Origin: Ailanthus altissimus
Lineage: Eukaryota; Streptophyta; Magnoliopsida; Sapindales; Simaroubaceae
Length of the DNA: 64,000 nt
Assembly (NCBI GenBank): GCA_946807835.1
Contig: OX327697.1
Coordinates: 1,193,001 to 1,257,000, forward strand
Direction: 5' to 3'
The translations under genes were made by a program, and so were the position numbers. The notes beneath the pieces are model-generated. The model ran no database searches. It was not told the origin of the DNA and saw only the letters and a list, made by a program, of their open reading frames with translations. This document shows positions 24,101 through 32,720 of the stretch, in pieces (position 1 is the first letter of the stretch; every line of letters begins with the position of its first letter).

Positions 24101-27100
24101 GGACTCAGACACCTCAGACATGATGTTAGACTAAGTTTGGGAACACTATTTTGAAAGAAGAAAATTAGTTCTAAAAAAAATTTGGCAAAGTAGGCTTTAA
24201 CAAAGAACCAGAAAAAGAAAAGAAAATGGCAATTTAAGCCAGAAAAGGGAAACAAAGCTAGAACTTTTTTTTCAAAAATTTTTAAGTGGCAATGTAGGCC
24301 ACAAGTTTAGAAATGCTAAAGTAGTTTTGATACCATGTCAAATTATGAGTAAATCTCATTGATATTCATCTAACAAATATACACTAATTTATAGGAAAAA
24401 GAAACTAACCTAAGTCCTAATTTACAGTGAATACATAGCTGTAATACATGGCTGAAAATAAGCTGTAATACAAGTTATACTAAGCTGTAATAGGCTGAAA
24501 AATCTGCATACCGACACCATAATTTTTGACTTTAGCATCTACACACTAATACCGTAATTGTTGACTGTAAATTTTTGTTGTATATGCAAGAAATTTCTAC
24601 ATCATTGCTACTAATGCCTTCCTTGACGAAGTACTATATATTTTCAGGTGAAGGTACTGGCCTACTACGCCTCCACAGTACATATCGTCATGATCTTAAA
24701 ATTTACAGCTCTGATGAGGGCCGTGTGCAGGTAATGCAAATAACACAATAAAATATTTGCTTTTTGATCCTTTCACATAAGAGGATTTAAATGCCAAATA
24801 TTTATCATCATTACTCTTATCTTTCACTTCAATTATACGGTATGTTATGCACAATAAATATGTTGGCAGATGTCTGCAGCTGCATTTGCTAAAGGCCTGC
24901 TTGACCTTGAAGGGCAGTTGACGCCAATCCTGGTCTGTAGCCTTTTCTCTGAGAGATGTTTTTACTTGTTGACATTTCATTTTGACTGACTTTGTCAACT
25001 CTTTGAAGGTTTCTCTTGTTAGCAAGGATTCCTCTATGTTGGATGGACTTGATAATGCCAGCATTGAAATGGAAGAAGCCAAGGTTCCTCTTGTTCCCTG
25101 ACCTGATTTCTGCATATTGTTTTCATATATATGTGTGTGTGTGTGCGCCCGCGCGTGTGTGTGTAAGTTGCAGTTCTTGGTTTGAGCAATGGTATACTCT
25201 GCTCTGTCCTTTTTTACTTTTTGGTAAAAAGAGGTCCAGTTATTGACCGTGTCCATACAGGTTTTTGATTGCTTTTGGTTGTTCTTGAATAGCTTTTTTT
25301 CCTCTCCCTATGTTTTTGCTTTGTTATGGACACCTAGTCCACTACCCACTTGTAACACACTTCTATTTTCTTTCTTTGTTTCTTTAAAAAAAAAAAATAG
25401 AGATTGAGATTGTGCTTGAAAGATTGCAACTTAAGTTGGTTCATGCCATTCACCTTTTTTCCTTTGAAAAAAGAATTACTCATGCTGATATCATTCTGCT
25501 GCGTATCCCATTTTTCTTCATGCTTCAACTTTGGCATTTCAACACTGTCAGAATAGAGAGAATTATGAATGAATATTGTCTTCTTCACCCTGTATGCTTA
25601 TAATCTGTGTAATTAACTCATTATAGAATCTACTAATAACTTAAATGAGTTTCCAGAATGATTGGTCTTAGCGAAACTGTCTTGTAAATCTGGAGGAAGT
25701 AGAGTCCTTACAAGTTTGGTCTTCTTGAGGGAAAGCAAACAGATTTTTGAGTAAATTATACGAAGAGGAGGAATACTTTCGGTCCTGTTAAGTCAAAGTA
25801 ATCTATGTTATCTCTAGATTTTGTCTGATTAATTCATACATTTATACAAACATGACAAACCCAGGCTAGCCTCGTCATACCCAAGTGGACAATGTATAAT
25901 CAATGAAAATGTGCTACTTTGTAGGTACTGTTAAACATGGATTGCAGTCGGATTGGCTTTCGGTGACATGAACATGAACTTATGAAAGTGTTTCCATTTA
26001 AGCATCATCAAAGCTTTTGAATGCTGTACTAAATAATAGATTTGCTTTCATTTTTAAAAGTTTATATTCTTTACAGGCCAGGTTGAATGAGATTATAAAA
26101 TCTGGCCCAAAGACAATACACAGCAATGGATCATCTGATTGTCCTTGGATGGCTGATGGAGTTGGACTGCCTCCTTCTGCTTCTGAACTTCTTCCCAAAC
26201 TGGTAATAAAGGTTTTTTTTGGGTAATACATTACATTCCTTAGTGCTAACTCTTCCCTTTTTGCGGACAATTAAATATATTGCATGCAACTCTCGTTTTG
26301 TGGCAGTTACCACAGTTAGAAAAGAGATTATATAATTTTGTGCTTTAGTGACAGTTCAACTGATTTGCATATGTTATAGAACTGCAATTAGGCTTCTTTA
26401 ATTCTCCAGCTTGGGGTAGTAGTCCAAATTTATCATTTTTCCTCTTTTTTTTTTTGTTTTTTGTTTCTCCCATAAATAGGTAAAATTAACTAAGAAGGTA
26501 ACTGAACAAGTAAGGCTACTTGCTAAGGACGAAGATGAGAATCTTATCGAGGCTAGCCCCTATGATGTAATTCCTCCATATGATCAAGCAAAGGCCCTTG
26601 GTAAGACCAATATTGATGTTGATCGTATAGCAGCTGGATTGCCTTGTGGTAGTGAGGGATTCCTTTTGATGTATGCTCGCTGGAGAAAACTTGAAAGAGA
26701 TTTGTATAATGAACGAAAACAGTAAGTTCTTATCATTTATTACTATGGTCATGCTTGCCATAGGAGTATTGACTATATCTTTTCTACTGTTGCTTCTGTT
26801 ACATTTCCTTTCCTATTTGTGCTAAGAACTATTGTCATTTGATTTAAAGCTAAAAGAAAATTTCACTCTAAGCCCTGAGATTCTGTTGGTATAGTAACCT
26901 TAGCTTTCTAGGGTACCTGTCTCTGGGTGTGTGTAGTTAGCTACTAGCTCCTTCTTACAACTCCATCTTCAATTTCCAAGAAGAAATTATTGGGATTTCA
27001 GTGTTACCTTTCTGATTATGGAAATCAAAGTTTGAAATGCTGGATGTTAGTCTTCAGTTGGTAAACAAACTGACAGTCGATTTACTTGCAGACGATTTGA

Positions 27101-30100
27101 CATAACACAAATTCCAGATGTATATGACTCGTGCAAGTAAGTCATCTCATTTCATTCATGACGGATATAACTTGCTAGAAACTAGTCTATGCATACAAAT
27201 TTTTTTTCCCAATCTAACTGCCGAGTGAAAATATGTTCTGTTACTTTTTTATCAAAACTTGAATTGCAAACATGGCCTCAAATTTTTATCAGGCATTTAG
27301 CTAGTCTAAATTATGGCTGCATACAGGTTATTATTTCAAATGAAGAGTCAATAGAGAAAAAGAAAGGGGAGAAATTTTACGGAGAAAAGGGAGAAAAGTC
27401 GTATGAATTAGGAGGGAATCATAATGATTGTTCAATAATCATTAAAATCATCCAAAGTCTGACTCAAAAAGTGAAAAGAAGGCCTTATTTATAGTTGCCA
27501 TCAACCCAAATAAAAGGAAAAGAAATCTATCCCAATAAGGAAATAGAAATCTTACTCACAGACAGACAAGGAAAACCAAATACAACTCAAATAAACAACT
27601 AAAAACAAATGAAACAAGATGATAAAACATCATTCGAGAAAAATAATGCCGAAACAAGCGTAGCTCGTCTACATCATATTTACTTTGAGGAAAAATATTT
27701 TACTTCCAGTGGAGCCTCATACGGAATATTTCAACTCAATTGAATTTAGATGAAGGGGCCAACATATCCATACTGATTTTCTAAGCTAGTGAGTGGCTTG
27801 GGGATGAGGCATGTATGCAAATGCAGGAATATAAGCTGATGTCTCCTTGTATGCATACTAGTTGCATGACAACTTTTTGCATCATAATGTATAATAAATT
27901 AAAGATAGAACTGAATTTCGTCTGCTTAACCTGATTTTTAAGGTTTTACAGCTTCCCATTTGTGGAAAAAAAAGTCTTTGGTCTATATAGTTATTACCTT
28001 ATCCCAATTCTCTGTGTTTTTTTAATGACATTTCTGTTTGGCAGATATGATCTCTTGCACAATGCCCACCTTAACCTAGAAAGCTTGGATGAGCTCTTCA
28101 GAGTTGCTCAGGTATGAACATTGTAAATTCCTACCTGGCCTGGATCGAATTTCAGATTATAAGTCCAAGTAGGCCTGGATCAAATTTCAGATCATAAGTC
28201 CAAGTATCTAACCTCCTCCTTGGTTGTACCTCTTTTGTTGCGGAAAGTGGGCTTATCATCAGACTTTGTCTTAATGCTCTGTACGTTGTTTTTGTAGCTA
28301 CTTGCTGATGGTGTCATCCCAAATGAGTATGGAATTAATCCAAAGCAGAAATTGAAGATTGGTTCAAAGGTGAACTTCTACTGCCACACCCCTCCCTTTT
28401 TGCCGTTTGAATAATATGTTCTGAAATCTTATATGCTTGTTTAGTTGCCTGTCACTCAATAGAAAGACTCTTGATGAAACTTGTATATTTTGGAGTGCTG
28501 AACTTTCCTAACATGGGTTCCTTAATATCATTTCCTAAGTATGAAAGGGCAAAAAACCCACTCTGAATATGATTGATTTTTCTTGTATGAAAGCAATTAG
28601 GTTTTAAGTTCTATAGCTAGATCTCATCTATATAATTAATAGGTGAAATAGAACAATTTGGATGGTTTTCAGTAGTAATCTTAGAGCGAGGAGAGTCAAG
28701 ATGTGATTAGATGAAATTCAGAATTTTATAACTGAAATTCAAGTTTTGATGAAAGCCAAAAATGTCTCCCTTGTTGAATATCCTCTAATGAGAGGTGCAT
28801 CTTTACGACATTCTTAAGAAGTCTTTTACAATATTTTTAATAAAATTTTATTGTTTCCTATTAAAAAAAAATCTTTGTAAGGGGGATACAGACATACAGT
28901 GACCATATTATCTCTGCCCTTACTGCTTTTGTTGGGAAAATGCGATTTTTAATGCATCACCATTGTGTGATTGCTTTTTGCTGCATTAATTTATTAGAAT
29001 ATATGCAGATGCACAAAAGACTAGAATATGTACAAACCAACAACATAGGACACCAAATTAAACCTAGAACAAGAGTTAATGACATATTGCTTGTTATATT
29101 GTCACAACTGTAACCCATAAATGTTTTTCCTACCTCTGTGCACTTTGTTTGTGGAGCCAAATGTATATTGGTAAAACACTGAAGATTATCATTTCGATTT
29201 TGTGGATTTCAGATTGCTCGCCGTCTGTTGGGAAAACTTTTGATTGATCTGAGAAATACTCGTGAAGAAGCCATTAGTGTTGCTGAACTAAAGAGTAATC
29301 AAGTCCAAGTTACCACATCCACTAAGACAGAAAAGGAAGATAGAGGCTATCAGTCAAAACTTTTCGTCAAGAATGATGATACAAGAAGATCAAGTACTAC
29401 TAGTGACATATCAACAGATCAGGATGAGGATGATGATAAAGAGACCAAATATCGTTTGGATCCAAAGTTAATATCTGAATCTTTGAGTTATATTTCCTTC
29501 TCAAGTTTGTAGTTTGCTATCTTACAGTTTCATTGTTTTCTGTCAGGTATGCAAATGTTAAGACACCTGAACGCCATGTCCGTACTCGCCTCTACTTTAC
29601 GTCTGTGAGTATAATATGTATCTCTGTTATCAACATATTATTGTAGCATTTTAACTAAGAAGTGTGTCTCTATTGCTCTATCTCCCCCAATTAGTTTTTT
29701 TTTTTTAATTTATGATATTTATATAAGAAAGTGTTTTTTCTCTGTCGATGACTTGTTCTATTTGCCAACTTTTCATCCACTCAAGAAAGAAAACAAAAAA
29801 GACACGAGCTTTCTTTTTTCCTTCCACATGAACTACAAAGAAATATTGTCCTTGATAAGCTGATGGTATTTTCTCGGTTACTTCTTTCGTTTTTTTTTTT
29901 TTTTACTGATATTGTCATGCAATTTATGATTTACTTTTACTCATTAGTCTTATATGCAGGAAAAGGTATATATTTGACCATTTAGATTTAAAGAGATCAT
30001 CTATTTCTTCTTTGAAACTATACCATGTATGGTCTTTCGTAAATTTCACTCACGTTATATTAACTGATAGGAATCGCATATCCATTCCCTCATGAATGTT

Positions 30101-31498
30101 CTTCGGTATTGTAATATGGATGAATCTCTTCAAGGAGAGAATAGCCTTGTTTGCCACAGTGCTTTGGAGCGCCTGTATAAAACTAAGGAGCTTGACTACA
30201 TGAGCTACATTGTGCTGAGGATGTTTGAAAATACGGAGGTAAGAATCTGTTTTAGCATGTGATCCTCACTATGTGTTTGAATTTTGCTACTGTGCCCTTT
30301 TTAGACAGTTGGTGGTCAACGGTTTAAGCTATTTTAAGCCTGCCCTAGAATGCCCAGTCAGACTGGTGAAATGGTGACCTGACCTGGACCTGGATTGGGT
30401 TTGATCAGGAAACCTGCTGATTCCATTTTGATAACAGGACTCAAACTAAACTTGTAGTTTATTAGCAACAGGTCAGCTCGAAGTGATTCATCATGCTCAA
30501 ACATGAGCCGATTGTTACTTAGGGACAGTTTATAGATCATCAAATTCCCACAAATGGAATCAAAAGTGGGTCCATGTAAATGATTGAGACCTCGAAAACA
30601 ACACCACTCCTTCCCCAACTGTTGCATTAATTACATCTTCTCATAATCTTCTTTTATACAATGAATTATTGAATCTGTACGGCTTTACTGAAGCCACCGT
30701 TTTTCTGAAATTGTACTGCAGGTAGCTTTAGAAGACCCAAAAAGGTTCCGCATAGAGTTGACTTTCAGCCGAGGCGCAGATTTAACTCCTTTGGAGGTAA
30801 GACGTCTTTAATTATGATAGATAAAGCTCTTGTCAGAAAACTTTTGGAAGTTAATAGCCATAATTGTCAAATTAATCAGGGAGATTTAATTTGTTGGGAG
30901 TTATGAAATTGAGATCTAGTAAAAGTCGGGCATTATCGTCCAGATTCATCTCTATGATGAATTTGAAGACACCAGTGGATGAGAGTGATTACCTAGTTGG
31001 AGTAAACAGTTCTTCAAATATGTTGTCTAAGCACCCTCAGATTTTCAATTAGTCATTACCTTTGTTCAAATCCATCACTGATTCCTTGAAGTGCCACTCG
31101 TGCTTTGTTTGATACCTGAGACAGAGAATATATATCTAGATGGATTTATAAAATCCAAAGCTAAGAAATCACTTGCCTGAGTGGTTTCACTTGTGTGACA
31201 AGCATGATTCAAGTTCTTGTGTTCTCCTTGGCAGAAAAACGACAGTGAGGCTGCTTCATTGCATCAGGAACACACATTGCCAATAATGGGTCCAGAAAGG
31301 CTGCAAGAAGTGGGGTCGTATCTTACATTAGAGAAAATGGAAAAGATGATTCGCCCATTTGCCATGCCAGCAGAAGACTTCCCTCCACCATCAACCCCCG
31401 CAGGATTCTCAGGCTATTTCTCAAAAAGTGCATTGGTGCTTGAGCGACTGGTAAACCTTTGGCCTTTCCATAAGAATGCTAATGCTAACGGAAAGTAA
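9155..31498 (+). CDS. VIH: Inositol hexakisphosphate and diphosphoinositol-pentakisphosphate kinase (VIP1/PPIP5K, plant VIH type)
   Basis: Thirty exons give 1056 residues: 9155-9238, 9336-9395, 9486-9532, 10226-10309, 10750-10813, 11291-11444, 12277-12347, 12883-12987, 13501-13593, 14554-14628, 15415-15500, 16482-16685, 16766-16865, 17003-17073, 17500-17581, 18262-18417, 18599-18641, 24648-24730, 24870-24932, 25009-25083, 26077-26202, 26480-26721, 27092-27136, 28045-28111, 28298-28369, 29213-29466, 29547-29604, 30071-30238, 30722-30796, 31235-31498. The N-terminal half is the ATP-grasp kinase: [12 protein letters not shown] near residue 11, PFVEKPV near 160, [11 protein letters not shown], then [14 protein letters not shown] near 300. 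The second half is the histidine-acid-phosphatase-like domain with RHGDRTP intact at 375-381 and SESHIHSL near 888-895. In plants this cytosolic enzyme makes and breaks InsP8, which signals phosphate status and affects jasmonate responses. The length matches the family. Intron 17 is expanded to 6 kb by a copia element. Both domains look functional. Confidence 0.96.
13019..13039. repeat. (TA)n microsatellite in VIH intron 8
   Basis: A pure TA dinucleotide run of about 20 bases follows exon 8 closely. It is a likely length-polymorphic site. Confidence 0.8.
16195..16375. repeat. Imperfect triplicated AT-rich unit in VIH intron 11
   Basis: Three imperfect copies of a roughly 55-60 bp unit follow each other. 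Each carries a form of TATTTATTTAAACATTTCATAGT, followed by a TTA/ATT-rich stretch. It lies within the intron before exon 12. Confidence 0.6.
18842..19078 (-). repeat. 3' LTR of the copia element (left in window)
   Basis: This 237-bp copy is adjacent to the polypurine tract on its inner side, with the expected CA end at 19077-19078. The outer end reads GG where TG is expected. It is direct-repeated at 24336-24572 with roughly 91 percent identity by hand count. Confidence 0.92.
19079..19092 (-). other. Polypurine tract of the copia element
   Basis: On the minus strand the sequence AGTTTGAGAGGGAG abuts the 3' LTR start TGTTAG. The polyprotein stop codon TGA lies inside this tract, a compact arrangement seen in copia elements. 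Confidence 0.85.
19086..19942 (-). pseudogene. Copia RNase H domain remnant, interrupted by a MITE
   Basis: The N-terminal part (19942-19751) reads [20 protein letters not shown] and ends in [11 protein letters not shown], the classical copia RNase H signature. After one in-frame stop (TAA) and GFCE, the frame is interrupted by the MITE at 19738-19397. It resumes as CELLWL and runs through [10 protein letters not shown] and KHVEVDRHF to the polypurine tract. The conserved blocks on either side prove it was one domain before the MITE landed. The domain is non-functional as it stands. Confidence 0.9.
19397..19738. mobile_element. hAT-type MITE nested in the copia RNase H region
   Basis: This 342-bp non-coding insert starts TAAGGGTGGGCA and ends TGCGCACCCTTA, giving terminal inverted repeats of about 12 bp with one mismatch. 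It is flanked by an 8-bp target duplication, CTCACAAA at 19389-19396 and TTCACAAA at 19739-19746 (7 of 8 identical). The GGGTGGGCA end, 8-bp duplication and interior rich in CGGTTCGGTTTTT motifs are typical of hAT-superfamily MITEs in plants. Removing it with one duplication copy rejoins the RNase H reading frame, which confirms the boundaries. Confidence 0.9.
19994..21375 (-). pseudogene. Copia reverse transcriptase remnant
   Basis: From the 5' side on the minus strand there is an [10 protein letters not shown] / [10 protein letters not shown] segment (present twice because of the internal duplication). A core follows with [29 protein letters not shown] and [15 protein letters not shown] (20904-20656). 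A later block has [12 protein letters not shown] and [18 protein letters not shown] (20224-19994). The catalytic YVDD motif region at 20377-20388 reads Y-V-D-Y, so the second catalytic Asp is lost. Multiple frameshifts and stops separate the blocks. Confidence 0.9.
20910..21374 (-). repeat. Tandem duplication of about 239 bp inside the copia element
   Basis: The segment 20910-21148 is repeated at 21149-21374 (the second copy stops slightly short). The copies are nearly identical; the only difference I see is TTTTGTGACCAC against TTTTGTTCCAC near the middle. The unit covers the start of the reverse transcriptase region. Its near-identity contrasts with the roughly 9 percent LTR divergence, so it arose after the insertion. 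Confidence 0.92.
21649..23002 (-). pseudogene. Copia protease and integrase remnant
   Basis: The protease segment (23002-22514) contains [12 protein letters not shown], the copia aspartic-protease motif with Phe where Ser/Thr is usual after Asp. It is followed by GAG-pre-integrase-like sequence. The integrase core continues through [20 protein letters not shown] (22560-22297), [10 protein letters not shown] and [17 protein letters not shown] (22296-21952). It ends with GCVLYSYL and [17 protein letters not shown] (21930-21649). At least three frame breaks separate the pieces. Confidence 0.9.
23252..24121 (-). pseudogene. Copia gag remnant with intact zinc knuckle
   Basis: The gag frame opens at an ATG ending at 24121 and includes [20 protein letters not shown] and [16 protein letters not shown], the UBN2-type copia gag domain. 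It is frameshifted near 23755-23790 and continues with a block containing [21 protein letters not shown] complete C-x2-C-x4-H-x4-C zinc knuckle ([14 protein letters not shown]) is encoded at 23293-23252. No continuous frame remains. Confidence 0.88.
24324..24335 (-). other. Primer-binding site of the copia element
   Basis: On the minus strand TGGTATCAAAAC follows directly after the 5' LTR terminal CA with no spacer. It matches the complement of the initiator-Met tRNA 3' end (TGGTATCAGAGC) at 10 of 12 positions, the usual primer for Ty1/copia elements. Confidence 0.88.
24336..24572 (-). repeat. 5' LTR of the copia element (right in window)
   Basis: This 237-bp copy has an intact inner border at 24336 next to the primer-binding site. 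Its outer end reads AT where CA is expected, followed by TTTTG at 24573-24577, the putative target-site duplication. Confidence 0.92.
25124..25165. repeat. (GT)n/(GC)-rich alternating purine-pyrimidine run in VIH intron 20
   Basis: An alternating stretch runs TATATGTGTGTGTG, then CGCCCGCGCG, then TGTGTGTGT. It is a microsatellite and, by composition, a sequence able to adopt left-handed DNA. Confidence 0.8.
27300..27700 (-). other. Possible transposon-derived insert in VIH intron 23
   Basis: The middle of this intron differs in texture from its edges: it is A-rich on the + strand and carries CTATAAATAAGGCC on the minus strand, resembling a TATA box. A solo LTR in antisense orientation would fit, but no terminal TG/CA pair or target duplication could be fixed. 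Confidence 0.25.
28137..28206. repeat. 35-bp tandem duplication in VIH intron 24
   Basis: Two adjacent copies of a 35-bp unit beginning GGCCTGGATC (28137 and 28172) differ at about two positions. It lies shortly after exon 24. Confidence 0.85.
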
Positions 31499-32389
31499 CC
31501 AATACCCCACGTCTCTTCTTGAAGAGAAAAATCTATTAATTCTGATTCATTTTTTCCTTTTCTTAATATATGGTGCCTCTTTAACATTCGTTTAATGTCA
31601 ATCAGTAGAGCAGCCAGAGCAAGCCCTGAGCTGTCTCTGAAATTTTTTGGAAAATCTGATCTCTCAACAGTGAAATATGTGTTTAATGTCAATCAGTAGA
31701 GCAGCCAGAGCAAGCCCTGAGCGGTCTCTGAATTTTTTGGAAAATCTGATCTATCAACAGTGAAATATGTGTTTAATGTCAATCAGTAGAGCAGCCAGAG
31801 CAAGCCCTGAGCTGTCTCTGAATTTTTTTGGAAAATCTGATCTCTCAACAGTGAAATATGTTGTTGGATGTATAAACACGAGCTGAAACTGATTCACTTA
31901 AATAAACTGATTCACTTAAATTCTTTTTGTTGTATCTTCCTCTTTGCCAAATGTCAATAGCAATATTCTTCACACATTTGATTTCTACAGTCTCTTGTTA
32001 TGTCTCTCATTCCACAAGATGCTTTACTGTTACATTACACATTTGAGCAAAATTCTTTTCCATTACTTATGCTTTACAGAATCTGTTCATTCGTTGGTGT
32101 AAAAATGCATCAAATCTTAAATAGGTGACAGATCAAGTTGATAATGTGTTTTGCAGTGTCCCCCACAACCCCAGCCACTCGCAAAAAGGTTATTTAATTC
32201 TATCTAAAACTTTAAAGATGGAAATTACGTGGTAGAAATGGAATCATCTGCTAAACCTAGAGGCTAAACATTAAGGGTAATCAAGAAGAGGAATAGACTG
32301 ATAAAGTTGTAATTGTTCTTTCTCTAGATAATGAAAAACAGATAATCTTATGCTTAGTGAAAATCTCTTAGGTACGTCTCAGAGCTACA
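31499..32389 (+). other. 3' flank of the VIH gene, with likely polyadenylation signal
   Basis: The stretch follows the VIH stop codon. AATAAA occurs at 31901-31906. If it is used, the triple 90-bp repeat at 31590-31861 lies in the VIH 3' UTR. The remainder shows no gene and leads to the converging F-box gene. Confidence 0.5.
31590..31861. repeat. Three tandem copies of a 90-91 bp unit in the VIH 3' flank
   Basis: Copies start at 31590, 31681 and 31771. Each runs from GTTTAATGTCAATCAGTAGA to CAACAGTGAAATATG and they differ at only a handful of positions, including a change in the length of one T-run. The near-identity indicates a recent local expansion. Confidence 0.95.
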
Positions 32390-32586
32390 TTTCAAGAGAT
32401 GTACAGTCTGAGTTGAAACTATATTAGAGGCATAGTTTCCTTTTTCAGATTATATTCTCGTATGTCAAGTTTATTTCCTCCTCTTAGCTTTCAAGAGAGG
32501 TACATTCTGAGTTGAAACTAAATTAGAGGCATAGTTCCTTTGTCAGATTATATTCTCCTATTTCAAGTTTATCTCCTCCTCTTACT
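32390..32586. repeat. Two tandem copies of a 99-bp unit covering the F-box gene 3' end
   Basis: Copy one starts at 32390 and copy two at 32489. Both run from TTTCAAGAGA through CTGAGTTGAAACTA and ATTAGAGGCATAGTT to TCCTCCTCTTA. The second copy overlaps the end of the displaced F-box reading frame, so the duplication reproduced the original 3' coding end and downstream sequence. The copies have diverged at roughly ten positions. Confidence 0.9.
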
Positions 32587-32720
32587 GAAACTAGGCTGCT
32601 AGTATAAATTACAGCAGAAAATTGTTCAAGATGCCACTTAACAGGGAGAATTTTAATTTCCTGGGTACCTAGGTTGTAGTAGCACAGCTTTCCATCCTTG
32701 TCTTCCATGATAAGTTCATC
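32523..32720 (-). pseudogene. Displaced C-terminal part of the F-box protein (other frame)
   Basis: This frame encodes KDELIMEDKDGKL, YNLGTQEIKILPV, and SSLVSV then GEYN before a stop. This is the normal C-terminus of plant F-box/FBA proteins, which typically end in a DGKL..YNL..QEIK..P block. It lies one frame away from the upstream F-box coding frame. The switch point is best placed at the run of five T (32721-32725, five A in the gene sense). One additional A there would make a continuous protein of about 398 residues. Either the gene has a real frameshift or the assembly lost one base. Confidence 0.8.

Larger units (their letters stand above)
18842..24572 (-). mobile_element. Degenerate Ty1/copia LTR retrotransposon inserted antisense in VIH intron 17
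   Basis: Two LTRs of 237 bp each (18842-19078 and 24336-24572) enclose gag, protease, integrase, reverse transcriptase and RNase H remnants in copia order on the minus strand. The 5-bp flanks TTTTG at 18837-18841 and 24573-24577 look like the target-site duplication. A primer-binding site of initiator-Met type and a polypurine tract lie at the inner LTR borders, where the TG/CA ends are intact. The outer terminal dinucleotides are mutated. I count about 22 mismatches between the LTRs over 237 bp (about 9 percent), many of them transitions, so the insertion is old. The coding frames are broken by stops and frameshifts. The element contains a hAT-type MITE and a 239-bp tandem duplication. It inserted inside the VIH intron without destroying the splice sites. 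Confidence 0.95.

Noticed and set aside
18842..24572. Reading the retroelement as an endogenous plant pararetrovirus
   Set aside because: It has paired LTRs, an initiator-Met primer site and the copia order protease-integrase-reverse transcriptase; there are no movement- or coat-protein-like sequences.
24696..25256. 186-codon minus-strand frame
   Set aside because: It runs antisense through VIH exons 18-20 and their introns; the sense exons are certain.
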